Shown here: in pieces, positions 57,377 to 64,000 of the stretch
How positions within the stretch are numbered: position 1 is the stretch's first letter
Layout: each line of letters starts with the position of its first letter
Assembly: GCF_001854475.1 (NCBI RefSeq)
Contig: NZ_MNAN01000037.1
Coordinates: forward strand, 318,850 to 382,849
Direction of reading: 5' to 3'
Source: Pseudoalteromonas byunsanensis
GTDB lineage: Bacteria > Pseudomonadota > Gammaproteobacteria > Enterobacterales > Alteromonadaceae
Length of the DNA: 64,000 bases
The notes under the pieces: generated by a model
Databases searched by the model: none
What the model was told of the DNA's origin: nothing
The model's input: the letters and a program-made list of their open reading frames with translations, nothing else
Made by a program: the position numbers and the translations under genes

Positions 57377-58665
57377 CGTAAAAACTCCTTGTTATCGTGT
57401 ACCACTTGCTTCATATGCTGGCGCTCTGCATAGCTGAGCTTAACAGCTTTATTGCCCAGCGTTTTTTCATAGCCATGAAACATAAAATTGACGATGGCAT
57501 CACAAATTTCATCTAACCAACTGTCGGTTTCAAAGCGCTGTTGGTCATGCTCTGGGCATAACCACACTCGCTGCGCTTGAGCTAAACCACTACTGGTTGC
57601 CACATATTGCTGCACAGCCACTTCTCTTATCAGGTACATTTTTTCAATCACATGATCAATCACGCTTTGATATAGCTCGTCGCGTTTTGCTCTGGTATGC
57701 ATATTGTTAAAATGCTCGTTGGGTAAGCGATACAACACATCGAGTGCTTTAAACTGCGCTTGGCAATGGCGATAACGTACTACTTGAGCAAAAAAATCAC
57801 TGCGTGGAAAATGAAGATCTCGTCGCTGTAGTTTAGGCGGCATACTCATCAATAAATGCGCTTTACCGCCATTTTGGTTGTTTAACACGCTGATGTTTTG
57901 CGGCTTTGTGCCGCCATAACCAATAGTAGTAAGGTTGCTAATTTCGCAATGAGTTGGGTGGGCTAAATTGGCTTTACGCTGCTCTCTGGCCAGCTTTATC
58001 TCATCACCAAAGCGCATCGTATCTAAACGCTTTCTCAGCGCAAATAAAATGCCAGACGCGGTTAATAGCGATAGTTGGTGATAACTTACATCATCACTAT
58101 TTTTTGCAGTAAGCGGAAAGTAAACTTGTTTTATTTTTGAACTTGTGACGACTTCTTTACTTGGGGCAGTCATAGCTAAAAAGCCCTCTTTAAGTGCATC
58201 GTAATCAGAGGCTTCATGCATGGGGGTGGTTCTAAACAAGCGCTGTGCTAAGTCGGTGTCTTGCTCAAGGTGCTGTAATAAGGTTTGCCCGTCTTCTAGC
58301 ACTAGGGTTAAAAACTTATAAACATCTAGCGCCGCCGCATTACCTAACGCATCGGCTACTACCTCTACATTCCCTGAACGTAAAAAGCCATCATTACTTG
58401 CTTCACTTTTGGCGATAATCGAGCTGACATAGCCATTTTTGTTTTTTCGTGCACTGGGGTGGCTAAAGGTGCATGGGTGGGTAGAAATAGAGATCTGCCC
58501 TGCTCTTTTTGCCGCATTAGGTAACCAGTTTTGCAAACTAAATACCGACTCGCATTCCATATGTGTTTGTTGTATTTCGTCACCTAACATTGACGCTTTT
58601 ATGTTTTTTTTAAGCCATGCGGCTTTTCTTTCTTTAAAAAACGCATCAACTGCTTTATCTATCAT
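57373..58665 (-). CDS. cas8f: Cas8f/Csy1 large subunit
   Basis: 430 aa from ATG 58663-58665 (MIDKAVDAFFKERK), fixed by GGAGGG 5 nt upstream; the frame runs 10 codons further. Csy1 features: N-terminal helical part, NQNGGKAHLLMSMPP and the C-terminal helical bundle. It recognises the CC PAM. Its start overlaps the end of the small upstream ORF by 11 bp. Confidence 0.95.
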   Translation of the reverse strand: MIDKAVDAFFKERKAAWLKKNIKASMLGDEIQQTHMECESVFSLQNWLPNAAKRAGQISISTHPCTFSHPSARKNKNGYVSSIIAKSEASNDGFLRSGNVEVVADALGNAAALDVYKFLTLVLEDGQTLLQHLEQDTDLAQRLFRTTPMHEASDYDALKEGFLAMTAPSKEVVTSSKIKQVYFPLTAKNSDDVSYHQLSLLTASGILFALRKRLDTMRFGDEIKLAREQRKANLAHPTHCEISNLTTIGYGGTKPQNISVLNNQNGGKAHLLMSMPPKLQRRDLHFPRSDFFAQVVRYRHCQAQFKALDVLYRLPNEHFNNMHTRAKRDELYQSVIDHVIEKMYLIREVAVQQYVATSSGLAQAQRVWLCPEHDQQRFETDSWLDEICDAIVNFMFHGYEKTLGNKAVKLSYAERQHMKQVVHDNKEFLR

Positions 58666-58867
58666 CGTTCCCTCCTGAAATTTTAGACTTAACATAGTCC
58701 CACAATATATCTAACGGCTTTTTTAACAGATACCTCCACCTTGAGTTACTCATATCGGGCAACTGCTGCTTTACAGCGTTACGTTCCGAGACTAAGCTTA
58801 TTTCTTTAGTCTTAGTTTCAGTTACGCTTCTGGTTGTAGTTTCTGTAATTACATACCGCTTATCCAT
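58655..58867 (-). CDS. Small ORF heading the cas8f operon
   Basis: 70 aa from ATG 58865-58867 (MDKRYVITETTT); a TTG five codons upstream is possible. Thr/Lys/Glu-rich N-terminal half (RSVTETKTKEISLVSERN) and an aromatic, basic end (SRWRYLLKKPLDILWDYVKSK). No cysteine, signal or known family. It overlaps cas8f by 11 bp, so it is translated in the effector operon just behind the predicted guide target. An accessory Cas or regulator is possible; function unknown. Confidence 0.65.
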   Translation of the reverse strand: MDKRYVITETTTRSVTETKTKEISLVSERNAVKQQLPDMSNSRWRYLLKKPLDILWDYVKSKISGGNDDR

Positions 58868-58932
58868 ACTAATGGCCCCCAATGCCAGCTCAACTATTAA
58901 TCAGTTTAGAAGGATCGAAAGACAAAGTAAAG

Positions 58933-58950
58933 CCATGCAGTATTGAAATT
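58933..58950 (+). promoter_or_regulatory. Predicted target of the mini-CRISPR guide in the cas8f operon promoter
   Basis: CC (58933-58934), the type I-F PAM, followed by a 16-nt stretch ATGCAGTATTGAAATT (58935-58950). It matches spacer positions 1-16 of the mini-CRISPR except position 6. It covers the predicted -10 of the operon. Confidence 0.75.
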
Positions 58951-58967
58951 TATTTTAACATTGATAA
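58939..58967 (-). promoter_or_regulatory. Predicted promoter of the cas effector operon
   Basis: Minus strand TTATCA (-35, 58962-58967), 17-bp spacing, AATACT (-10, 58939-58944). Its -35 overlaps the divergent -35 of the guide RNA. Confidence 0.45.
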
Positions 58968-58988
58968 ATATCTTTTTATCTATATGAT
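58961..58988 (+). promoter_or_regulatory. Predicted promoter of the guide RNA
   Basis: TTGATA (58961-58966), 16-bp spacing, TATGAT (58983-58988), each 5/6 of consensus. Start of transcription would be near 58995, at the first degenerate repeat. Confidence 0.6.
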
Positions 58989-58993
58989 TAACG

Positions 58994-59100
58994 TGTGACT
59001 GCCACAAAGGCAGCTCAGAAAATGCAATATTGAAATTCAATATAGATTGTTCACCGCCACAAAGGCGGCTTAGAGGCCAGAGCTCAGCTCTGGCCTCCTT
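58994..59100 (+). ncRNA. CreR-like autoregulatory crRNA (mini-CRISPR with two degenerate repeats)
   Basis: Repeat-like copy 1 at 58994-59021 (22/28 match, stem CTGCC/GGCAG covaried to keep pairing, exact 5' handle CTCAGAAA). Then a 27-nt spacer (59022-59048). Repeat-like copy 2 at 59049-59076 (24/28, hairpin CCGCC/GGCGG intact, 3' end decayed), followed at once by a terminator stem. All parts needed for a Cas6f-cut guide are present. The spacer seed matches the cas8f promoter after a CC PAM. The opposite orientation from the cas genes separates its expression from theirs. It resembles CreR guides described for other CRISPR types. Confidence 0.75.
59073..59097 (+). terminator. Terminator hairpin of the guide RNA (may act on cas2-3 as well)
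   Basis: GAGGCCAGAGC-TCA-GCTCTGGCCTC, a perfect 11-bp stem, then CTTTC on the plus strand. It is 3 bp beyond the cas2-3 stop on the other strand. Confidence 0.75.
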
Positions 59101-62100
59101 TCACTCAACCTTCACCAGCCCAAGTTGATCGTTATATGCATAGCGTTTGTTTTCATTAAATGGAAAGCTCAGCTCGCCGTATTTAAGCGATATAATGCGC
59201 TGAGTCAGCGGGCTTTGTTCATGTGCATGACAATCAGCCAGCTCAGCGCAGGCTTGGTCAAAGTCTCTGACTAACCATAGTCGTTGAAGCTGGTGCGCGC
59301 TCAACGCTATGCGCTTTATATTAAGGATCTCTTCTCTGTCGATGGCTTGGCCTTGGGGGTCTTTTTCACAAAAACGGCTACGCTGCTGGTATTGATCAAA
59401 CACCAAATAGGTTTTTACATTGGGTGACCCTTGTCGAAAAGGGGTGAGTGCTTGCGGTAATGCCGTTAAAAACCAGTGGTGTTCAAGATAACCTTGCAAA
59501 GTACCAGGCCCCCGCGCGCCCGAACCGGTTGATTTGTAATAGGCCACGGCGCACAGCGTTACCACATGCTCAAGCTCCGCAAGGCTTTGCGCTTGGGTCA
59601 AGTTTTCAACATAGTCCGCATTGATATGTTTGGGTTTACAGATCCGTGCGCTGGCATCTAAACGCTCAGCGACCTGTTTAACATCAATTAGCTGTGTTAA
59701 ATCATGGCTTTTTAACCGACCGTTTTTTTCAAACCCCGGACTAACAAAGGCTTTAAAACCGTCAACATGGGCGTTTTTAATGGCTTTATAGTTGTATTGC
59801 AGCAAGGCAACATTGGGGCTTTCAACCGCTGTTTTACGATGCCTGCGTACGCGCCCTGCAAGTTGAATGATTGAGCGATACGATGATGGCTCTATCACCG
59901 CCCAATCAAAATCATGGTCGCGCCCTACTTCTTCAACGGGTGTGGCAACCAATACGAAAATAAGGCTTTTAACTTGGTTTTGTTGACTTGATAGCTTATT
60001 TAAATGTTCACGTATGAGTGTATTTTGTAGCGCTTTGGGCTGTTCGTTGGCACTTTCTTTACGCTTTAACACTTGGTCTAAATGCTGCTCTTGTATTGAA
60101 CGCAGTAGCAGTGTTTGCTGGCTGTGGTAAGGCATTACCCTAACTGCAATGTCATCGGGCCAATCATACGACAGTAAAAACTGAACCAGCGCCACACAGG
60201 GTTTAATGTTTGCAACACGTACCACCCCAAATGACACCTTGAGCTTAGTATGTTCATCCACAAAATGGTGCTCACCGTGTTTTACTAAAATACTTTGAGC
60301 AATCACGCCAAAGTAGGCTGATTGCTTGGTTTGCTCGCCTTCTACTTGTTGCGCTGGCACTTGCTTCTTATCATATATCGCCTCGCAAAGGCTGATATCG
60401 GCTTTTCTTAAAATAGGTTGCTGTGCCAATTTGCCTTGGCGCTTTTGAATAAACTCGTCGTGTTTTGCACGATACTGCAATATAGCTGGCCCTTTAGCTG
60501 ACTCTAGCGAGCTGGCACGATTGGTATCTAGGTGTGTATTAAACTCATCTATCCAAGCACACCCTATGTGTTCGCTCGCACTGCGGGTGGCACAATACAA
60601 GCGCCAACCATCGCGATATGCTTTAAAGTAACCCTCGGCCAGTGATGGGGGAATGGTAGCAGAGGAGAGCATCACTTTTCGCCCCAGCATACCCGCAAGA
60701 TGGATCAGCCTGCCGATCGCAATTAAATCACCGTCTGTAAAGTCATCTACCTCATCTATCACCAAGTCAGACGACATTAACCGTAAAGACGGCAGTATGT
60801 ATTTACCCCCACGTGTTGTTTCAATTGCGCTGATGATGTGGTCAATGGTGCAAGCAAGCACAGGGGCATATAAAAACTTTTTATCGCGCTCACTATTTAG
60901 TACGGTGGTGAGGTTTTCTTGTGGAATATCACATTCAAAATCAACATCTTCGTCTAGTAGCGGCGCTTCAGATTCTGAGCCAGTTTGTTCAAAGTTACTG
61001 GTGTGCGCCGCAGTTTTATGTTTTTTATGTAACTCCATGACCGCTTTTGAACCGATCACAACCGCCAACTGAGTGCTGTCTAACCCTACCCTTTGCGCGT
61101 ATTCATCACCCGTTTGTAGAGTTAACGTGCGCAGGCCCAAAGCCAAAATATAACGAAGGCTTTTGCTATCGTCCGACAGCGCGCGCATAACTTTGGCATT
61201 GGCAAATGTTTTACCACAGCCTGTACTTGCCATGTTGAGGGCAAAAAAGCCAAACCTTTTTTGCTCTTTTTCAGCTTGCAAAGCACACCATTGGCTAATT
61301 TGAGCAACGGCTTTGTCTTGCCATTTATAGTCTTTTGGGCTTGGCTTTCTTAAGCTTTCTATGTCTGTTGCCAGAGGCAGTTCACTCTCGAACGCAGGTA
61401 ATAAGTGCGCCGCTTGGGTGGCATAACGCGCCACCCCCACTAAATGTTCATCCAGCTTTTGTTTTAACTGCTTGGTTGCTCTGTCAGTATTTGCGAACAG
61501 CCCCGTGGTGTTTTGCCATTTTTTGTCTGCTTGTTGAGATGAATAATAATGATCGCCCAACATTAAACACAGCCGAGCATGATGCACTAGCACCCGATAG
61601 CCGCCCGTTTCTATCGCTTTTATAGCAAGCGCTTGATAATCAAGTAAACTTGATGACCAGCGTTTAACTCGACTAAGCCACGGCTTGGAGTTACTCATTA
61701 AGCCATTGGGAAATTCAAAGCACTGCCCTAAGCGCTTTTCAAATTCCTTTTTGTTATAGCTATTTTCATAGCCCCACTGCTGCGTGATTTTAGCAAGCAT
61801 TTCATCAAGCGACTTAGCTGTTTCTGATTTATAATCATCAGGCGAACCTTGCTTTGGCAAAGGTAAGCGATGATGAGACACCACCAGCCATGCAACAAGC
61901 TTTGCAATAGGTGGTAATTGCGCCATTGGCCTAAGTGGGCCTTGCTTAATCGCAGCTTGAATTTTTTGTTCATTAATATCGCCACAACTTAACGCCTGCA
62001 ACCATGCTTTATCTGAATGCTCACTTATTGAGTCAATAAAGCCGCGTAGTAACAATAGTGAGATCCATTCATGGCGTATTGGGTCGCCTTTAAACTGGTT

Positions 62101-62523
62101 TGGGTTATTCGGTTGTAATTTACTTTGAAACAGCTCAGTGGCCTTGCCCCAGTCATGAAACAATGCAGCAATCCCAACCAAACCTTTAATCAAAGGCAAA
62201 AAGTGCCAATCGCTTTCAATTTCACTGTTAAGTAGGCTGCGCCTTGTCCAATTCACCGGCACTACCCCCTCTAGATTAAATTTATTACGATTGCCCACCA
62301 CCCACAGCAGTTGGCTCCTAGAACGTGAGCGTATCCAGTGACAACTTACGGCTGTACTGCGGCTGGCGGTTTTGCGCAGCATTTTTTTAACGGTGAGTAA
62401 GCCATCTTCGGTGATCAACGTTTGCCATGTGTTATCGCCTATGCGGTTAGCAAACGCGTCTAACACTCGTCGCGTTTTTTTGAGGGCGTTTTTTTCGCAC
62501 TGAGAGACAAACGTCACCATCAT
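59101..62523 (-). CDS. cas2-3: Cas2-3 fusion (nuclease-helicase)
   Basis: 1140 aa. N-terminal Cas2 domain (about 1-95), HD nuclease (LFHDWGKATELFQS), and Cas3 helicase with ASTGCGKTF (Walker A), VIDEVDD (DExD), SSATIP (motif III) and QLAGRVRR (motif VI). This fusion is diagnostic of type I-F. The protein unites with Cas1 for adaptation and degrades targets marked by Cascade. ATG overlaps the cas1 stop by 3-4 bp (ATGATG). Confidence 0.97.
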   Translation of the reverse strand: MMVTFVSQCEKNALKKTRRVLDAFANRIGDNTWQTLITEDGLLTVKKMLRKTASRSTAVSCHWIRSRSRSQLLWVVGNRNKFNLEGVVPVNWTRRSLLNSEIESDWHFLPLIKGLVGIAALFHDWGKATELFQSKLQPNNPNQFKGDPIRHEWISLLLLRGFIDSISEHSDKAWLQALSCGDINEQKIQAAIKQGPLRPMAQLPPIAKLVAWLVVSHHRLPLPKQGSPDDYKSETAKSLDEMLAKITQQWGYENSYNKKEFEKRLGQCFEFPNGLMSNSKPWLSRVKRWSSSLLDYQALAIKAIETGGYRVLVHHARLCLMLGDHYYSSQQADKKWQNTTGLFANTDRATKQLKQKLDEHLVGVARYATQAAHLLPAFESELPLATDIESLRKPSPKDYKWQDKAVAQISQWCALQAEKEQKRFGFFALNMASTGCGKTFANAKVMRALSDDSKSLRYILALGLRTLTLQTGDEYAQRVGLDSTQLAVVIGSKAVMELHKKHKTAAHTSNFEQTGSESEAPLLDEDVDFECDIPQENLTTVLNSERDKKFLYAPVLACTIDHIISAIETTRGGKYILPSLRLMSSDLVIDEVDDFTDGDLIAIGRLIHLAGMLGRKVMLSSATIPPSLAEGYFKAYRDGWRLYCATRSASEHIGCAWIDEFNTHLDTNRASSLESAKGPAILQYRAKHDEFIQKRQGKLAQQPILRKADISLCEAIYDKKQVPAQQVEGEQTKQSAYFGVIAQSILVKHGEHHFVDEHTKLKVSFGVVRVANIKPCVALVQFLLSYDWPDDIAVRVMPYHSQQTLLLRSIQEQHLDQVLKRKESANEQPKALQNTLIREHLNKLSSQQNQVKSLIFVLVATPVEEVGRDHDFDWAVIEPSSYRSIIQLAGRVRRHRKTAVESPNVALLQYNYKAIKNAHVDGFKAFVSPGFEKNGRLKSHDLTQLIDVKQVAERLDASARICKPKHINADYVENLTQAQSLAELEHVVTLCAVAYYKSTGSGARGPGTLQGYLEHHWFLTALPQALTPFRQGSPNVKTYLVFDQYQQRSRFCEKDPQGQAIDREEILNIKRIALSAHQLQRLWLVRDFDQACAELADCHAHEQSPLTQRIISLKYGELSFPFNENKRYAYNDQLGLVKVE

Positions 62524-63497
62524 AAGTTGCTTGCCTCAATTTGCTCACTTGAGTATGTTTGCAGTGCAATTTTCTTCACCGTATCAAACATGTAATCCAA
62601 CGCTTTATGATCAGTAAATGCTTGGAGTACTTGCTGACGAAACTCTTGCTCTGTGGCGTTTTCTTTTGCACACACAAATGCCCACGGCAGTACCAGCGCG
62701 TCTTTAATTAAATCGGCTACATCGAACACCAAAGCCCCGCGGCGGGTTTTGCCGTGCATGACCGCAAACCCGTGTGGAATACCCAGCACCCATAAACAAC
62801 TGGCTGCAAGTCCATAGGCCAAATAGTTACCATGGTTTAAGAAGTCATTGGCTTTATCAGTACTTTGATGCTGCCGAGTAAAGTCTTTAACGCCGGTATT
62901 ATTGGCTGCGTATTTGTAAAGCACCTTGGTTAACTGGGCTTCGGTAAGTAATAACTCTGACGGTTTGCTCGCTTCATCAGTACGCTTATGAAACGCATTC
63001 AGTGCGTTTTGAATAGCATCATGGTTGAATTCAAACCCTTCGCTTTTCAGGTCTCGGTCTTTGCTCCACACTTTTTCGAGATAGTGAATGCGCGCTTGCT
63101 GAAATGCTTTAGCCGCACTTAAGCGTTTTTCATCATCAAACCAAAATTGCAGCCAACCATGTAAATACTCAGTGGGCCGATATTCACTTTGTGGCGTAAA
63201 CCACTCTACCTCACAGGCCATATGCAACGGCGTACCGCCTCCGCCACAAAACCCCACCAACACACCCGCGTGGGCCAGCATACGCATAGCCGCCTGGGTA
63301 ATAGAAGTACCGTTGCCGAGCATTAAAACCGTGGTGTTCGCGATGGGAATATTAAAATATTGGTTTTCATGTTTAGCTTCTGTGAGGTATAGAACACGGC
63401 CATCTTTTTGCATTACTCGGCAGTGCTCCAAGTAATAAATATTGGCTCGTTTAGAATGTAGAATTGCTTTCAAATCGGTTGGGCTGAAGTCTTCCAT
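62520..63497 (-). CDS. cas1: Cas1 integrase, type I-F
   Basis: 325 aa. N-terminal HSKRANIYYLEHCRVMQKDG and NIPIANTTVLMLGNGTSIT, then GVLVGFCGGGGTPLHMACE, and the C-terminal helical domain with the metal-site Glu/His/Asp region (NDFLNHGNYLAYGLAA, GFAVMHGKTRRGALVFDVAD). Integrates new spacers at the leader end. First gene of the cas1/cas2-3 operon. Confidence 0.97.
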   Translation of the reverse strand: MEDFSPTDLKAILHSKRANIYYLEHCRVMQKDGRVLYLTEAKHENQYFNIPIANTTVLMLGNGTSITQAAMRMLAHAGVLVGFCGGGGTPLHMACEVEWFTPQSEYRPTEYLHGWLQFWFDDEKRLSAAKAFQQARIHYLEKVWSKDRDLKSEGFEFNHDAIQNALNAFHKRTDEASKPSELLLTEAQLTKVLYKYAANNTGVKDFTRQHQSTDKANDFLNHGNYLAYGLAASCLWVLGIPHGFAVMHGKTRRGALVFDVADLIKDALVLPWAFVCAKENATEQEFRQQVLQAFTDHKALDYMFDTVKKIALQTYSSEQIEASNL

Positions 63498-63651
63498 GCT
63501 AGCCTTTGTACCTATAATTTACATATGGTTAACTTTCAGACTAAAACGCAAATTCGCCAAATACAATAAAAATAGACGAGTTATTCCTCTTTTTTTGAGG
63601 TAGAGCAATATTCTGCTAAATCACATAAAACTCAACATGATTGCTTTCTAA
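63498..63651 (-). promoter_or_regulatory. Upstream region of cas1
   Basis: 154 bp between cas1 and the right repeat block. No clear promoter could be fixed, and no copy of the guide target word ATGCARTATTG is seen here, so cas1/cas2-3 may not share the predicted control. Confidence 0.4.
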
Positions 63652-64000
63652 TTGTTTCAGGGTCCACCCGCACATTGCGATAAAACTGGCACAAGATCCT
63701 GACCTTCGTCAGGATGACAGTGGTGTTTTTTGAGCCGCCAGAGTCTATATCCAGCCTGAATCAAACCGTCACCCTGAACTCAGTCTTGCAGCCCAACTCC
63801 CAATCTCATCAATCGTCACCCTGAACTTGTTTCAGGGTCCATCTGCACATCGCGATAAAGCTGGCACAAGATCCTGACCTTCGTCAGGATGACAGTGGTG
63901 TTTTTTGAGCCGCCTGTGCCTATATCCAGACATTCTAAATCAAACCGTCACCCTGAACTCAGTCTTGCAGCCCAACTCCCAATCTCATCAATCGTCACCC
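63652..64000. repeat. Tandem palindromic repeat block, right flank of the CRISPR locus
   Basis: About two units of the same repeat as on the left (ATCTCATCAATCG recurs at 63803 and 63982, period about 179 bp). Half CRISPR repeats (TTTTTGAGCCGCC) follow CAGTGGTG at 63727-63743 and 63902-63918. The block runs off the right edge of the window. Confidence 0.85.

Noticed and set aside
58994..59076. Mini-CRISPR as Tn7-like (I-F3) atypical array
   Set aside because: No tniQ, tnsA, tnsB or tnsC in the window, and cas1 and cas2-3 are present, so it is an ordinary I-F1 locus.
58994..59076. Mini-CRISPR as CreA antitoxin of a CreTA toxin pair
   Set aside because: The matched site lies in the cas operon promoter, and no separate small toxin transcript with its own promoter is visible. 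Not fully excluded.

Overview
The window looks like the chromosome of a marine gammaproteobacterium of the Alteromonadales, most like Pseudoalteromonas. This is inferred from the low-to-middling GC, the TesA/YbbA/YbbP divergent pair, a secreted S8 protease with two PPC domains, a TonB receptor, many sensory hybrid kinases and a type I-F CRISPR-Cas locus. No rRNA, tRNA, IS element or prophage was seen.

Layout. 1-8.1 kb: lipoprotein-type ABC transporter (partial) divergent from tesA, then single genes (DUF2141 lipoprotein, SelW-like protein, ToxR-type regulator, isochorismatase-fold hydrolase, SnoaL-like protein, periplasmic binding protein, two outer-membrane barrels). 8.7-16.5 kb: a four-gene signalling cluster (REC protein, REC-HD-GYP c-di-GMP phosphodiesterase, REC-REC-PAS-GAF kinase, membrane PAS-PAS-kinase-REC whose PAS pair looks like FixL heme domains). 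16.7-29.8 kb: a cysteine desulfurase/metallo-beta-lactamase/rhodanese triple fusion, subtilase, DUF4336, PepSY protein behind a Fur-like box, small enzymes, a broken P-loop ATPase, and an ATP-grasp + DUF1704 metallopeptidase operon. 30.3-36.3 kb: secreted OB-repeat protein and nucleotidase, orphan type II thioesterase, PNPOx-like protein. 36.3-47.9 kb: a minus-strand run of TonB receptor, binding protein, chemoreceptor and divergent Nramp, then a membrane protein, GH25 lysozyme, hybrid kinase and DUF3293. 48.4-51.9 kb: small exported protein, DGSG-repeat lipoprotein, ABC-F protein.

52.0-64.0 kb: a complete type I-F CRISPR-Cas locus bracketed on both sides by the same ~175-179 bp tandem palindromic repeats, with a GIY-YIG gene embedded in the left block. 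The array has 28 identical repeats and 27 spacers of 32 bp, with its leader next to cas6f. The effector operon (small ORF, cas8f, cas5f, cas7f, cas6f) and the cas1/cas2-3 operon both run on the minus strand.

The most interesting element lies between cas2-3 and the effector operon. It is a one-spacer mini-CRISPR with two degenerate repeats, its own promoter and a terminator hairpin. The first 16 nt of its 27-nt spacer match, with a single mismatch at position 6 (a position not paired in type I complexes), a site in the cas8f operon promoter that is preceded by the I-F PAM CC. This has the form of a CreR-type guide by which Cascade would repress its own operon. The flanking repeats also carry 17-nt copies of half a CRISPR repeat, which suggests the repeat block and the array end have recombined.
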